A stretch of DNA of 64,000 nucleotides from Dysgonomonas hofstadii (GTDB taxonomy: Bacteria; Bacteroidota; Bacteroidia; Bacteroidales; Dysgonomonadaceae): NCBI RefSeq assembly GCF_014196915.1, contig NZ_JACIEP010000007.1, positions 204,351 through 268,350 of the forward strand. Direction: 5' to 3'. The notes below the pieces were generated by a model. It searched no databases, had not been told where the DNA came from, and saw only the letters and a program-made list of their open reading frames with translations. A program made the translations under genes and the position numbers. Below, piece after piece: positions 35,675-47,200 of this stretch. Position 1 is the stretch's first letter. The number at the start of each line of letters is the position of its first letter.

Positions 35675-35740
35675 GAAGCCCTGAAACCTTATAAGGTCTA
35701 GTGATTTTAAGATTCAGGCTTCAATCTTTTTTTTTCTATA
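35675..35740 (+). terminator. Terminator-like hairpin between the two tRNA-Thr genes
   Basis: A 10-bp stem with one bulged C (35675-35685 with 35713-35722) encloses a second small hairpin ACCT-TATA-AGGT. A T9 run follows four bases after the stem. It would separate the first tRNA-Thr from the second tRNA-Thr and tuf, or act as a processing or attenuation point. Confidence 0.55.
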
Positions 35741-35782
35741 AGATACCTAGTAATTAGGTGTTGCGATGAATAAAAGATTTAT

Positions 35783-35854
<72 letters not shown>

Positions 35855-35937
35855 CAAAGCTATAAACACTTGGTGCAGCAATAATGTTGATTCGATAGAA
35901 TTAAATAAATATATTAACTAATAATAGAAGATTAATT

Positions 35938-37125
35938 ATGGCAAAAGAACATTTTAACCGGGCGAAACCGCACGTAAATATCGGTACAATCGGTCACGTT
36001 GACCATGGTAAAACTACCCTGACAGCTGCTATTACAAAAGTATTGGCTGATGCAGGTCTTTCTGAAGCTCGTTCATTCGATTCTATCGACAACGCTCCTG
36101 AAGAAAAAGAACGTGGTATAACAATCAATACTTCACACGTAGAATACGAAACAGCTAACCGTCACTATGCACACGTTGACTGTCCGGGTCACGCCGACTA
36201 TGTGAAAAACATGGTTACTGGTGCTGCTCAGATGGACGGAGCTATCATCGTAGTTGCTGCTACTGATGGTCCGATGCCTCAAACTCGCGAACACATCCTT
36301 CTGGCACGTCAGGTAAACGTACCTAAGTTGGTTGTTTTCATGAACAAATGTGATATCGTTGAAGATGAAGAAATGTTGGAGCTTGTTGAATTGGAAATGA
36401 GAGAACTTCTTTCATTCTATGAATTCGACGGAGACAACACTCCGGTTATCCGTGGATCTGCTCTTGGAGCATTGAACGGTGTTGAGCCTTGGGTTAGCCA
36501 GGTATTGGAGCTGATGAATGCTGTTGATACATGGATTCCGCTTCCTCCACGCGATGTTGACAAACCATTCTTGATGCCGGTTGAAGACGTGTTCTCTATC
36601 ACAGGTCGTGGTACAGTGGCAACAGGTCGTATCGAAACTGGTAAAATCAAAACTGGTGAAGAAGTTCAAATTATTGGTCTTGGATCAGAAAACAAAAAAT
36701 CAGTTGTTACAGGAGTAGAAATGTTCCGTAAGATACTTGATGACGGACAAGCCGGTGATAACGTAGGTCTTCTTCTCCGTGGTATCGATAAAGACGAAAT
36801 CAAACGTGGTATGGTGATCACTCACCCGGGGAAAGTAACTCCTCACACTCGTTTCAAAGCTGAGGTGTATATCCTGAAAAAAGAAGAAGGTGGTCGTCAC
36901 ACTCCATTCCATAACAAATATCGTCCTCAGTTCTACATCCGTACATTGGACGTAACAGGAGAAATCACACTTCCTGAAGGAACAGATATGGTTATGCCTG
37001 GTGATAACTTGACTATCACAGTTGAACTTATCTACCCGGTAGCATGTAGTGTAGGTCTTCGTTTCGCTATCCGCGAAGGTGGACGTACAGTAGGTGCAGG
37101 ACAGATCACAGAAATTGTTGACTAA
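35938..37125 (+). CDS. tuf: Elongation factor Tu
   Basis: 395 residues, full length. GTP-binding motifs are intact: GHVDHGKT (19-26), DCPGHADYV (about 81-89) and NKCD (about 136-139). Domains II and III follow, with [13 protein letters not shown] (about 223-235) in domain II. EF-Tu carries aminoacyl-tRNA to the ribosome A site. Codon use is biased to favoured codons, as expected for a very highly expressed gene. No SD is present. Transcribed with tRNA-Thr before it; a hairpin and tRNA-Trp follow. Confidence 0.99.
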   Translation: MAKEHFNRAKPHVNIGTIGHVDHGKTTLTAAITKVLADAGLSEARSFDSIDNAPEEKERGITINTSHVEYETANRHYAHVDCPGHADYVKNMVTGAAQMDGAIIVVAATDGPMPQTREHILLARQVNVPKLVVFMNKCDIVEDEEMLELVELEMRELLSFYEFDGDNTPVIRGSALGALNGVEPWVSQVLELMNAVDTWIPLPPRDVDKPFLMPVEDVFSITGRGTVATGRIETGKIKTGEEVQIIGLGSENKKSVVTGVEMFRKILDDGQAGDNVGLLLRGIDKDEIKRGMVITHPGKVTPHTRFKAEVYILKKEEGGRHTPFHNKYRPQFYIRTLDVTGEITLPEGTDMVMPGDNLTITVELIYPVACSVGLRFAIREGGRTVGAGQITEIVD

Positions 37126-37143
37126 CCATCAATAAAATAATAA

Positions 37144-37171
37144 AAAGTCGGTTTGCAATATAACCGGCTTT
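37144..37171 (+). terminator. Hairpin after tuf (partial terminator or processing site)
   Basis: A 10-bp stem with one G-U pair (37144-37153 with 37162-37171), 18 bases after the tuf stop and 5 bases before tRNA-Trp. The T-run is short, so read-through into tRNA-Trp and secE is likely. Confidence 0.5.
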
Positions 37172-37176
37172 AATTT

Positions 37177-37248
37177 ACGGGCGTAGTTCAGTGGTAGAGC
37201 GTTGGTCTCCAAAACCAAATGTCGGGAGTTCGAATCTCTCCGCCCGTG
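37177..37248 (+). tRNA. tRNA-Trp, anticodon CCA
   Basis: 72 bases with acceptor ACGGGCG/CGCCCGT, D-arm TAGTTCAGTGGTAGAGC, anticodon stem TTGGT/ACCAA with loop CTCCAAA, T-arm with GTTCGAATC, and discriminator G as usual for tRNA-Trp. Located between tuf and secE, a common Bacteroidota position. Confidence 0.96.
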
Positions 37249-37273
37249 CATTAAAAAAACTCAATAAGGAGTA

Positions 37274-37465
37274 ATGAAAAAGATAATTAACTATATTAAG
37301 GATTCTTATAACGAACTTGTACACAAGGTTTCTTGGCCTTCTCGTGCAGAATTGACAAATAGTGCTGTTATTGTTATGATCGCTTCCATTATTATGGCAT
37401 TAGTAGTATGGGGTGTCGATTCGGCGTTCGAAAACTTGATCAAGAAAGTTTTCTACGGTCTTTAA
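37274..37465 (+). CDS. secE: Preprotein translocase subunit SecE
   Basis: 63 residues, the short single-helix form. It starts MKKIINYIKDSYNELVHKVSW; the KVSWPSR motif is the conserved amphipathic contact with SecY. One transmembrane helix follows at about 31-48. SecE clamps SecY in the inner membrane. An AAGGAG lies only two bases from the ATG, too close to be a normal SD. nusG follows 15 bases downstream. Confidence 0.96.
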   Translation: MKKIINYIKDSYNELVHKVSWPSRAELTNSAVIVMIASIIMALVVWGVDSAFENLIKKVFYGL

Positions 37466-37480
37466 TTTTTATCAAAAGCT

Positions 37481-38026
37481 ATGACTGAAATCGAAAAGAA
37501 ATGGTACGTACTACGTGCCGTTAGTGGAAAAGAAAATAAAGTCAAAGAGTATCTTGAAGCTGAGATAAAGAAAACTGACTTAGGGAAGTACATCTCTCAA
37601 GTTCTTATTCCTACAGAAAAGACTTATATTATGCGTAACGGAAAGAAAGTTCTTAAAGAAAGAGCTTACCTTCCCGGCTACATATTGATTGAGGCTGCTC
37701 TTGTAGGAGAAGTTATTCATGAACTGCGCAACATTAATTTTGTTGCCGGATTCCTGCCAAATACTACCAATCCTCAACCATTGAGCCAGTCCGAAGTAAA
37801 CCGGATATTAGGTACGATGGACGAGTTGGAAGACCAGGAGGTAGGCATGGATGTTCAATACTTCGTAGGAGAAAACGTAAAGGTAACAAACGGACCTTTC
37901 TCGGGCTTCTCGGGTGTAATTGAAGAAGTGAACACAGAGAAAAAGAAACTGAAAGTGATGGTGAAAATATTCGGACGGAAAACTCCGCTCGAATTGAACT
38001 ACATGCAAGTCGAAAAAGAGCAGTAA
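37481..38026 (+). CDS. nusG: Transcription termination/antitermination factor NusG
   Basis: 181 residues, full length. The NGN domain (about 8-115) begins KKWYVLRAVSGKENKVKEYL and contains LPGYILIEAAL. The C-terminal KOW domain (about 128-181) has VKVTNGPFSGFSGVIEEV. NusG binds the polymerase clamp and links transcription to translation or Rho. Between secE and rplK in the standard order. Confidence 0.98.
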   Translation: MTEIEKKWYVLRAVSGKENKVKEYLEAEIKKTDLGKYISQVLIPTEKTYIMRNGKKVLKERAYLPGYILIEAALVGEVIHELRNINFVAGFLPNTTNPQPLSQSEVNRILGTMDELEDQEVGMDVQYFVGENVKVTNGPFSGFSGVIEEVNTEKKKLKVMVKIFGRKTPLELNYMQVEKEQ

Positions 38027-38092
38027 GATTGGTTACGCAGTCCCAATGTTCAAATCTTAAGTTTTAAAATAAAACTAAAATCAGAAACAAAA

Positions 38093-38536
38093 ATGGCTAA
38101 AGAAATTGCTGGACAATTAAAATTACAGATTAAAGGCGGTGCAGCAAATCCATCTCCTCCCGTTGGGCCTGCTTTAGGTTCTAAAGGGATCAATATTATG
38201 GATTTCTGTAAGCAATTTAATGCCAGAACTCAAGACAAGGCAGGGAAAGTATTACCTGTTGTAATTACTTACTATGCCGATAAGTCATTTGATTTCGTTG
38301 TAAAACAACCACCTGTAGCTATTCAATTACTTGAAGCAGCCAAACAAAAAAGTGGATCGGCCGAACCTAACCGTAAGAAAGTAGCAGAGATTACCTGGGA
38401 TCAGGTGAAAGCTATTGCTGAAGACAAAATGGTAGACCTGAACTGTTTTACAATCGAGTCAGCCATGAGAATGGTTGCTGGTACAGCAAGAAGTATGGGT
38501 ATTACCGTAAAAGGGGCTTTCCCTGAAAATAATTAA
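38093..38536 (+). CDS. rplK: 50S ribosomal protein L11 (uL11)
   Basis: 147 residues. The N-terminal domain has the proline-rich [19 protein letters not shown] (about 20-38), the region bound by thiostrepton in other bacteria. The C-terminal rRNA-binding domain includes [14 protein letters not shown]11 forms the GTPase-associated centre at the base of the L7/L12 stalk. It lies 66 bases after nusG and 17 before rplA. Confidence 0.98.
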   Translation: MAKEIAGQLKLQIKGGAANPSPPVGPALGSKGINIMDFCKQFNARTQDKAGKVLPVVITYYADKSFDFVVKQPPVAIQLLEAAKQKSGSAEPNRKKVAEITWDQVKAIAEDKMVDLNCFTIESAMRMVAGTARSMGITVKGAFPENN

Positions 38537-38553
38537 TTAAAACTTCAATTGAA

Positions 38554-39249
38554 ATGGGTAAACTTACAAAAAATCAAAAGTTAGCTTTCAGCAAAATTGA
38601 AGCAGGGAAACTTTACACATTAAGCGAAGCTTCGGCTCTCGTAAAAGAGATTACAACAAGCAAATTCGACGCATCTGTCGATTTGGATGTTCGCCTAGGT
38701 GTAGACCCACGTAAAGCTAACCAGATGGTGAGGGGTGTAGTATCCCTTCCTCATGGAACAGGAAAACAGGTAAGAGTTTTGGTATTGTGTTCGCCGGATG
38801 CAGAAGCTGCTGCTAAAGAAGCCGGAGCTGACTATGTAGGTCTGGATGAATATATTGAAAAAATAAAAGGTGGCTGGACTGATATTGATGTGATCATCAC
38901 TCAACCTGCCATCATGGGTAAAATAGGAGCTTTGGGACGTGTTTTAGGGCCTCGTGGTCTAATGCCGAATCCTAAGAGCGGAACAGTGACTATGGATGTT
39001 GCGAAAGCTGTAACAGAGGTTAAGGCCGGTAAGATCGACTTTAAGGTAGACAAAGCAGGTATCATACACGCTTCTGTCGGTAAAGTATCTTTCACTCCTG
39101 ATCAGATTAAAGATAATGCGAGAGAATTTATAGCTACGCTTATCAAACTGAAACCAACTGCGGCTAAAGGAACATATGTGAAAAGTGTTTGTCTTTCAAG
39201 TACTATGAGTCCGGGTATTAAAATCGACCCTAAATCAGTAGAAAATTAA
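38554..39249 (+). CDS. rplA: 50S ribosomal protein L1 (uL1)
   Basis: 231 residues, full length. Recognised by [17 protein letters not shown] in domain I and [19 protein letters not shown] in domain II. L1 forms the mobile stalk that ejects E-site tRNA and, in many bacteria, represses its own rplKA mRNA. No L1-binding-like structure was identified with certainty ahead of rplK. Followed by rplJ after 22 bases. Confidence 0.98.
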   Translation: MGKLTKNQKLAFSKIEAGKLYTLSEASALVKEITTSKFDASVDLDVRLGVDPRKANQMVRGVVSLPHGTGKQVRVLVLCSPDAEAAAKEAGADYVGLDEYIEKIKGGWTDIDVIITQPAIMGKIGALGRVLGPRGLMPNPKSGTVTMDVAKAVTEVKAGKIDFKVDKAGIIHASVGKVSFTPDQIKDNAREFIATLIKLKPTAAKGTYVKSVCLSSTMSPGIKIDPKSVEN

Positions 39250-39271
39250 TCGAAAAATTGACTGAAACATT

Positions 39272-39784
39272 ATGAGAAAGGAAGATAAAAGCACTATCAT
39301 AGACACTATAGCTTCAACAATTAAAGGCTACAGTAATTTCTATCTTACAAACATTGAGACTCTTAATTCAGCTAAAACCAGCGAATTGAGAAGAGAATGT
39401 GCTAAGCAGGAAATCAAGCTGATGGTTGTTAAAAATACTTTGCTGAAAAAAGCATTGGAGTCACTTGACGGGGATTTCTCTGAGCTGGACGCTGCTCTTA
39501 AAGGAAATACAGCAATCATGTTCTCCAATACAGCTAATGCACCTGCAAAGTTGATAGCTAAGTATAAAAAAGAAGGTATACCTGCATTGAAAGCTGCTTA
39601 TGTACAAGAAAGCTTCTACGTAGGTGCTGAGAACCTGACAGCGCTTGAAAACATCAAAAGCCGTGACGAACTTATCGGCGATGTTATCATGTTGCTTCAA
39701 TCTCCGGCCAAGAATGTTATCTCTGCCCTTCAATCGGGAGGAAATACTATTCACGGCGTGTTAGAAACATTATCTAAAAGATAA
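39272..39784 (+). CDS. rplJ: 50S ribosomal protein L10 (uL10)
   Basis: 170 residues. The N-terminal rRNA-binding part holds FYLTNIETLNSAKTSELRRE and the conserved LMVVKNTLLKKAL. The C-terminal helix binds L7/L12 dimers. It forms the base of the stalk that recruits translation GTPases. rplL follows 46 bases later. Confidence 0.97.
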   Translation: MRKEDKSTIIDTIASTIKGYSNFYLTNIETLNSAKTSELRRECAKQEIKLMVVKNTLLKKALESLDGDFSELDAALKGNTAIMFSNTANAPAKLIAKYKKEGIPALKAAYVQESFYVGAENLTALENIKSRDELIGDVIMLLQSPAKNVISALQSGGNTIHGVLETLSKR

Positions 39785-39830
39785 TACAATTTAAACAAAA
39801 AGAATAATAACAATTTTAATTTATACAAAA

Positions 39831-40205
39831 ATGGCAGATATCAAAGCTATTGCAGAACAACTAGTAAATTTGACAGTAAAAGAAGTAAGCGAGTTAGCTG
39901 AAGTTCTAAAAACTGAATACGGAATCGAACCAGCTGCTGCTGCTGTTGCAGTTGCTGCGGGACCAGCTGCTGCTGCTGAGGCAGTAGAGGAAAAAACATC
40001 ATTCGATGTAATCCTTAAATCTGCTGGTGCAAACAAATTGCAGGTTGTTAAAGCTGTAAAAGAACTTACAGGACTTGGTTTGAAAGAGGCTAAAGACGTA
40101 GTGGACGCTGCTCCTAGCGAACTGAAAAAAGGAGTAACTAAAGACGAAGCTGACGCATTGAAAAAACAACTAGAAGAGACTGGAGCCGAAGTTGAACTTA
40201 AGTAA
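39831..40205 (+). CDS. rplL: 50S ribosomal protein L7/L12 (bL12)
   Basis: 124 residues. N-terminal dimerisation domain (about 1-35), an Ala-rich hinge (about 38-52), and the globular C-terminal domain starting [17 protein letters not shown] and containing [18 protein letters not shown]. Present in several copies per ribosome, it recruits EF-Tu and EF-G. An attenuator hairpin follows before rpoB, which fits the need for far more L12 than polymerase. Confidence 0.98.
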   Translation: MADIKAIAEQLVNLTVKEVSELAEVLKTEYGIEPAAAAVAVAAGPAAAAEAVEEKTSFDVILKSAGANKLQVVKAVKELTGLGLKEAKDVVDAAPSELKKGVTKDEADALKKQLEETGAEVELK

Positions 40206-40229
40206 GATAGCCCTGTAAAAAGGATATTT

Positions 40230-40268
40230 GGTTAGGAACCTTTATAAAAAAAGGTTCTTAACCTTTTT
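40230..40268 (+). terminator. Attenuator between rplL and rpoB
   Basis: A 14-bp stem with one G-U pair (40230-40243 with 40250-40263), six-base loop and a T5 run (40264-40268). It looks like a full intrinsic terminator, yet no promoter consensus was found between it and rpoB. It therefore probably passes only part of the transcripts, like the known rplL-rpoB attenuator of enterobacteria. Confidence 0.82.
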
Positions 40269-40307
40269 GCGTCAAAAGTAATAAGTTCAAATCAAATTGG
40301 TTAATCC

Positions 40308-43300
40308 ATGTCTGCAACAACAAATACAAATCAAAGAATCAATTTTGCTTCAATAAAAAATCCACTTCCTTATCCGGATTTTCTTGAAGTTCAATTAAAG
40401 TCGTTCCGCGACTTTCTACAACTTGATACTCCTCCCGAAAAGAGGAAAAACGAAGGGTTGTATAAAGTTTTTGCCGAAAACTTTCCTATAGCTGATACAC
40501 GAAACAACTTTGTATTAGAGTTTCTGGACTATTTTATCGATCCCCCACGTTACACCATCGAAGAGTGTATCGAAAGAGGATTGACCTATAGCGTTCCTTT
40601 GAAAGCTAAGCTAAAACTCTATTGCACCGACCCTGATCATGAAGATTTTGATACAGTTATCCAGGACGTATACCTGGGACTGATTCCATATATGACAGAC
40701 AAAGGTACCTTTGTCATCAATGGAGCAGAACGTGTGGTTGTGTCCCAATTGCACCGTTCACCGGGTGTATTCTTCGGACAGACAATGCATGCCAATGGTA
40801 CAAAACTGTACTCGGCGCGTATTATTCCGTTCAAAGGATCGTGGATCGAATTTGCGACAGACATCAACAATGTCATGTATGCATATATCGACCGTAAGAA
40901 AAAATTGCCGGTAACAACTCTGCTTCGCGCTATCGGATTCGAGAGCGACCGTGATATCCTCGAAATATTCGACCTGGCCGAAGAGGTAAAGGTCTCTAAA
41001 GCAAATATCAAAAAAGTCTTAGGACGTAAGCTGGCTGCCAGAATACTACGCACATGGATGGAAGACTTCGTGGATGAAGATACCGGAGAGGTAACATCAA
41101 TCGAGCGTAATGAAGTAATCCTTGAACGTGAAACTATTCTGGAAAAGGATCACCTTGATCTTATAGTAGATTCGGGTGTATCTTCAATCCTGCTTCACAA
41201 AGAGACTCATCAGTTATCAGACTATGCGATTATTTACAATACATTGCAGAAAGACCCAAGTAACTCTGAAATTGATGCGGTTCGGCATATCTATCGTCAG
41301 TTGCGGAGCGCAGAGCCTGCGGACGATACCAGTGCACGCGAGGTAATCAATAACCTGTTCTTCTCAGAAAAACGTTACGATCTGGGAGAAGTTGGGCGTT
41401 ACAGACTGAATAAGAAATTAGGTCTGAACACTGATACTGAAATACGTGTATTGACAAAAGAAGATATCATAGAGATCATAAAATACCTTATAGAGTTGAT
41501 CAACTCGAAAGCTATTGTTGATGATATCGACCACTTGAGCAACCGTCGTGTTCGTACAGTCGGAGAACAGCTGTTCAACCAATTTGGAGTTGGTCTTAAC
41601 CGTATGGCACGTATTATCCGCGAAAGAATGAATGTTCGCGACAATGAGGTATTTACACCGATCGACCTGATCAATGCGAAAACGATCTCATCTGTTGTTA
41701 ATACATTCTTCGGAACGAATGCTTTGTCTCAGTTTATGGATCAGACGAATCCGCTGGCTGAGATTACTCATAAACGCCGTATGTCAGCCCTCGGGCCTGG
41801 TGGACTTTCCCGTGAAAGAGCCGGATTCGAAGTGCGTGACGTTCACTATACTCACTATGGACGTCTTTGTCCGATAGAAACACCGGAAGGACCAAATATC
41901 GGTTTGATCTCCTCCCTTTGCGTATATGCTAAAATTAATGATTTAGGGTTTATCGAGACTCCTTACCGTAAGGTAGCTGACAAAAAGGTTGACCTATCGG
42001 AAAACGGAATCGTTTATCTTGCGGCAGAGGAAGAAGAAGACAGGCTTATTGCACAGGGAAATGCTCCGTTGAATGACGATGGAACATTTATCCGTACTCG
42101 CGTGAAAGCTCGTCAGGATGCTGATTATCCGGTAGTAGGACCAGAAGAAATCGAACTAATGGACGTGTCGCCTACTCAGATTGCTTCTATCGCTGCTTCA
42201 TTGATTCCGTTCCTTGAGCATGACGACGCCAACCGTGCCCTGATGGGATCGAATATGATGCGTCAGGCAGTTCCGTTGATGCGTACCGAGGCTCCTATTA
42301 TAGGAACAGGTATCGAAGGTCAGCTGATCCGCGACTCTCGTACACAGATTGTTGCCGAAGGAGCCGGAGAGGTGGTATATGTGGATGCCGATACTATTAA
42401 GATTAAATATGACCGTACTGCTGACGAAGACTTTGTTGCCTTCGACGATGCAGTGAAAACATATTCAATTCCGAAATTCAGGAAAACCAACCAGAATACA
42501 ACAATTGACCTGCGGCCTATTTGCCATAAAGGAGACAGGGTTGTTTTGGATCAGATCCTGACAGAAGGTTATTCGACTGAAAAAGGAGAACTTGCTATTG
42601 GTAAGAATCTGAAAGTGGCTTTCATGCCTTGGAAAGGATACAACTTTGAGGATGCGATCGTATTGAACGAACGTATCGTCCGCGAAGATATATTCACATC
42701 TGTACATGTGGAAGAGTTCGCCCTCGAAGTGCGTGATACAAAACGTGGTGTAGAAGAATTGACTTCCGATATACCGAACGTTAGTGAAGATGCCACAAAA
42801 GACCTGGATGAAAGAGGTATCATCCGTATCGGAGCACGTGTTAATCCGGGAGATATACTGATAGGTAAGATCACACCGAAAGGTGAATCGGACCCTTCTC
42901 CGGAAGAAAAACTGCTTCGTGCTATCTTCGGTGATAAAGCCGGTGATGTGAAAGATGCATCTTTAAAAGCTTCACCTTCATTGAAAGGAGTAGTTATAGG
43001 AACAAACCTGTTCTCAAAAGCTGCCAAAAAAGGAAAAACAAAACTTTCTAGCAAAGCGTTGCTTCCTAAGCTTGATGAAGAGTATGAAGAAAAGATGGCT
43101 AAGCTAAAATCGGTGTTGGTTGATAAAATACTGGTACTGGCAGATGGCAAGACATCTCAGGGTGTTAAGGATTATCTGAATGTGGATATTATTGCCAAGG
43201 GCTCTAAATTTACGAAGAGTGCACTTGACAGTATCGATTACGAAACTATACAGGTTAGTAACTGGACTTCAGACGAACATAAGAATGGCCTGATACGTGA

Positions 43301-44123
43301 TGTTATCGTAAATTATCTGCGTAAATATAAAGAACTGGATGCAGAACTGAAACGTAAACGTTTCGACCTGACTATCGGTGATGAGCTTCCTTCAGGTATC
43401 GTACAGATTGCCAAAGTTTATGTGGCCAAGAAACGTAAGATACAGGTAGGTGATAAAATGGCCGGACGTCACGGTAACAAAGGTATTGTTTCACGTATTG
43501 TGCGTCAGGAAGATATGCCGTTCTTGCCGGACGGAACCCCTGTAGATATCGTATTGAATCCACTGGGTGTGCCTTCTCGTATGAACCTTGGACAGATTTT
43601 CGAAACTGTACTTGGTTGGGCAGGTAAAGAACTTGGTGTGAAATTTGCTACTCCTATCTTTGACGGGGCAAGCCTTGATGATCTGAACGAATGGACAGAT
43701 AAAGCAGGAGTGCCACGTTATGGTAAAGTTCGTCTTTTTGATGGAGGTACAGGAGACCGTTTCGACCAGCATGCTACAGTAGGTATTATATATATGCTGA
43801 AACTGGGACACATGGTTGAAGACAAGATGCACGCACGTTCAATCGGTCCTTATTCACTTATTACGCAACAGCCTCTTGGAGGTAAGGCGCAGTTCGGAGG
43901 ACAACGTTTTGGAGAGATGGAGGTTTGGGCACTCGAAGCATTCGGTGCGGCTCATATACTGAGAGAAATCCTGACCATCAAATCGGACGACGTTGTTGGA
44001 CGTTCCAAAGCTTATGAAGCAATCGTTAAAGGTGAACCAATGCCACAACCGGGTATTCCAGAATCATTGAACGTATTACTTCACGAAATGCGTGGTCTGG
44101 GACTAAGCGTATCTCTCGATTAA
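40308..44123 (+). CDS. rpoB: DNA-directed RNA polymerase subunit beta
   Basis: 1271 residues, in the Bacteroidota range. Catalytic core subunit that forms one pincer and half of the active site. The rifampicin-pocket region is recognisable at about residues 480-500 ([20 protein letters not shown], followed by [20 protein letters not shown]). Near the C-terminus lie [15 protein letters not shown] and the rpoC-contact segment [19 protein letters not shown] lineage-specific insertion rich in Lys and Glu lies near residues 890-960. No SD. Followed after 112 bases, which contain a palindromic repeat, by rpoC. Confidence 0.99.
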   Translation: MSATTNTNQRINFASIKNPLPYPDFLEVQLKSFRDFLQLDTPPEKRKNEGLYKVFAENFPIADTRNNFVLEFLDYFIDPPRYTIEECIERGLTYSVPLKAKLKLYCTDPDHEDFDTVIQDVYLGLIPYMTDKGTFVINGAERVVVSQLHRSPGVFFGQTMHANGTKLYSARIIPFKGSWIEFATDINNVMYAYIDRKKKLPVTTLLRAIGFESDRDILEIFDLAEEVKVSKANIKKVLGRKLAARILRTWMEDFVDEDTGEVTSIERNEVILERETILEKDHLDLIVDSGVSSILLHKETHQLSDYAIIYNTLQKDPSNSEIDAVRHIYRQLRSAEPADDTSAREVINNLFFSEKRYDLGEVGRYRLNKKLGLNTDTEIRVLTKEDIIEIIKYLIELINSKAIVDDIDHLSNRRVRTVGEQLFNQFGVGLNRMARIIRERMNVRDNEVFTPIDLINAKTISSVVNTFFGTNALSQFMDQTNPLAEITHKRRMSALGPGGLSRERAGFEVRDVHYTHYGRLCPIETPEGPNIGLISSLCVYAKINDLGFIETPYRKVADKKVDLSENGIVYLAAEEEEDRLIAQGNAPLNDDGTFIRTRVKARQDADYPVVGPEEIELMDVSPTQIASIAASLIPFLEHDDANRALMGSNMMRQAVPLMRTEAPIIGTGIEGQLIRDSRTQIVAEGAGEVVYVDADTIKIKYDRTADEDFVAFDDAVKTYSIPKFRKTNQNTTIDLRPICHKGDRVVLDQILTEGYSTEKGELAIGKNLKVAFMPWKGYNFEDAIVLNERIVREDIFTSVHVEEFALEVRDTKRGVEELTSDIPNVSEDATKDLDERGIIRIGARVNPGDILIGKITPKGESDPSPEEKLLRAIFGDKAGDVKDASLKASPSLKGVVIGTNLFSKAAKKGKTKLSSKALLPKLDEEYEEKMAKLKSVLVDKILVLADGKTSQGVKDYLNVDIIAKGSKFTKSALDSIDYETIQVSNWTSDEHKNGLIRDVIVNYLRKYKELDAELKRKRFDLTIGDELPSGIVQIAKVYVAKKRKIQVGDKMAGRHGNKGIVSRIVRQEDMPFLPDGTPVDIVLNPLGVPSRMNLGQIFETVLGWAGKELGVKFATPIFDGASLDDLNEWTDKAGVPRYGKVRLFDGGTGDRFDQHATVGIIYMLKLGHMVEDKMHARSIGPYSLITQQPLGGKAQFGGQRFGEMEVWALEAFGAAHILREILTIKSDDVVGRSKAYEAIVKGEPMPQPGIPESLNVLLHEMRGLGLSVSLD

Positions 44124-44134
44124 AAAACAATAAA

Positions 44135-44198
44135 GGCCTCCCCAACCCCTCCAAAGGAGGGGCTTAGACTCCTCCCCTTGGGGAGGTTGGGAGGGGCC
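44135..44198. repeat. GC-rich palindromic repeat between rpoB and rpoC
   Basis: Two perfect 7-bp hairpins, CCCCTCC-AAA-GGAGGGG (44146-44162) and CCTCCCC-TT-GGGGAGG (44171-44186), lie inside imperfectly paired outer arms that begin and end with GGCC. The element is far more GC-rich than its surroundings and resembles CCTCCCCAACCCCTCC-type intergenic repeats seen in Bacteroidota. It fills most of the rpoB-rpoC spacer. Confidence 0.88.
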
Positions 44199-44235
44199 GC
44201 TATTATAAATAACTCTTTATACACAATATAAGTAT

Positions 44236-47200
44236 ATGGCTTTTAGAAAAGAAAATAAAGTAAAGAGTAGCTTTTCAAAAATAACCGTTAGTCTTGCATC
44301 CCCTGAAGAAATTCTGGAAGCATCGAGCGGTGAAGTTTTGAAACCCGAAACAATCAACTATCGTACTTACAAACCAGAACGTGACGGACTTTTTTGCGAA
44401 CGTATATTCGGCCCTGTAAAGGATTATGAATGTCATTGCGGTAAATACAAAAGAATCCGTTATAAAGGTATTGTCTGCGACCGTTGCGGGGTAGAAGTAA
44501 CAGAAAAGAAAGTTCGCCGCGAACGTACAGGACATATTCATCTTGTGGTTCCGGTAGCTCATATCTGGTATTTCCGTTCTCTTCCTAATAAAATGGGTTA
44601 TCTATTAGGAATTCCTACAAAGAAGCTTGATTCGATCATTTACTACGAACGTTATGTGGTAATTCAATCGGGTATTGCAATAGAAGAGGGAATCGCAGAA
44701 AAAGATCTTCTTACAGAAGAAGAATATCTGAATATCCTTGATAAGCTTCCTAAAGAAAATCAGTTATTAGATGACAGCGATCCGAACAAGTTCATCGCTA
44801 AAATGGGAGCTGAAGCTGTTTACGATTTGTTGTCACGTATCAATCTTGACTCACTGGCGAATACACTTCGCCATAAGGCAAGTACCGATACTTCACAACA
44901 ACGTAAGAATGAAGCTTTGAAACAACTTCAGGTTGTGGAAGCGTTCCGCGGATCGAAAGGTAAGAATAAACCGGAATGGATGATCGTTAAGATCGTTCCT
45001 GTGATTCCACCAGAACTTCGTCCGCTTGTTCCACTTGATGGAGGACGTTTTGCAACTTCGGACTTGAATGACTTATACCGTCGTGTAATTATACGTAACA
45101 ACCGTCTGAAAAGACTTATCGATATCAAAGCTCCGGAAGTAATCCTACGTAACGAAAAACGTATGCTTCAGGAAGCTGTGGATTCATTGTTTGACAACTC
45201 GCGTAAATCAAGTGCAGTTAAAACTGATGCCAACCGTCCGTTGAAATCCCTTTCCGATAGTTTGAAAGGTAAGCAGGGGCGTTTCCGTCAGAACTTGCTG
45301 GGTAAACGTGTAGACTATTCGGCTCGTTCGGTAATCGTCGTTGGCCCTGAATTGAAGATGCACGAATGTGGTATTCCTCAGGATATGGCTGCCGAGCTCT
45401 ACAAGCCGTTTATCATCCGTAAGTTGATCGAGCGTGGAATCGTTAAGACAGTAAAATCAGCAAAGAAAATAGTAGACCGTAAAGAGCCTGTTGTATGGGA
45501 TATCCTTGAACATGTAATGAAAGGACACCCTGTGTTGCTCAACCGTGCCCCTACTCTTCACCGTTTGGGTATTCAGGCATTCCAGCCGAAGATGATCGGT
45601 GGTAAAGCTATTCAGTTGCACCCGTTATCATGTACGGCGTTCAATGCCGACTTCGACGGTGACCAGATGGCTGTTCACTTACCGTTAGGTAACGAAGCAA
45701 TTCTTGAAGCTCAGATGCTGATGCTAGCATCTCACAATATCTTGAATCCTGCCAATGGAGCTCCTATTACAGTACCTTCACAAGACATGGTTCTGGGATT
45801 GTACTATATCACGAAATCACGTAAAGGTGCTAAAGGTGAAGGTTTGACTTTTTATGGACCGGAGGAAGCGGTCATCGCTTACAATGAGGGGAAAGTAGAT
45901 ATACATGCCCTTGTTAAGGTGTATGTGAAAGACCTTGATGAAAACGGAAATATTGTTGACGTGATGCGTGAGACTACAGTCGGTCGTGTTATGATCAACG
46001 AAATAGTTCCTTATGAAGTCGGTTATATAAACGAAGTATTGTCAAAGAAATCACTTCGTGACATCATCGGTAACGTAATCAAAACTGTAGGGGTTGCCCG
46101 TACTGCACAGTTCCTTGACGATATCAAGGATCTTGGTTATACAATGGCGTTCCGGGGAGGATTGTCGTTCAATCTTGAAGATGTGATCATTCCTGCAGAA
46201 AAAGACGAGCTTGTTTTACAAGGTTACGACGAAGTTGAGCAGATAATGAATAACTATAACATGGGATTCATTACCTACAACGAACGTTACAACCAGATCA
46301 TCGATACATGGACACACGTTAACTCCAGATTGTCTAATATTCTGATGAAGCAATTATCGGAAGATAATCAGGGATTTAATTCTGTGTACATGATGTTGGA
46401 TTCTGGAGCCCGTGGTTCGAAAGAACAGATTCGCCAGCTATCGGGTATGCGTGGATTGATGGCAAAACCTCAAAAGAGTGGGGCTGAAGGTGGTCAGATT
46501 ATTGAAAACCCTATCCTTTCCAACTTTAAAGAAGGCTTGTCAGTGTTGGAGTATTTTATCTCTACCCACGGTGCTCGTAAAGGTCTTGCCGATACGGCTT
46601 TGAAAACAGCCGACGCCGGATATCTGACACGTCGTCTGGTAGACGTTTCTCAGGATGTTATCATCAATGAGGAAGACTGTGGAACTCTTCGCGGACTTGT
46701 TTGTACAGAGTTGAAAAACAACGAAGAAGTTGTTGCTTCACTATACGAACGTATATTAGGACGTGTCTCTGTTCACGATATACAACATCCTTTAACAGGA
46801 GAAGTAATTGTGAAATCCGGAGATGAAATCAAGGAAGATGAGGCTAACGCGATACAAAATTCTCCTATTGAAAGTGTAGAAATACGTTCGGTATTAACCT
46901 GTGAATCGAAGAAAGGCGTTTGTGCAAAATGTTACGGACGTAATCTTGCCACAGGACGCATGGTTCAGAGAGGAGAGGCCGTGGGAGTTATTGCTGCACA
47001 GTCGATCGGGGAACCGGGTACACAGTTGACACTTCGTACATTCCACGTTGGGGGTATCGCTTCCAATATTGCTGCCGAAAGTAGCGTAGCGGCTAAATAT
47101 GACGGGGTACTGGAAATTGATGATTTGCGCACAGTAGATGTAATAGATGAAAGTGGTAAAAAAGTACAGATTGTTGTCAGCCGTTTGGTTGAGCTTCGTC

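Noticed and set aside
35660..35782. A degenerate tRNA-Tyr or tRNA-Gly between the two tRNA-Thr genes
   Set aside because: No D-arm or T-arm motif is present; the spacer is explained by a terminator-like hairpin and an AT-rich stretch.
40637..43832. Long antisense reading frames within rpoB
   Set aside because: They are by-products of biased codon use in a highly expressed gene; none has a promoter box or family similarity.
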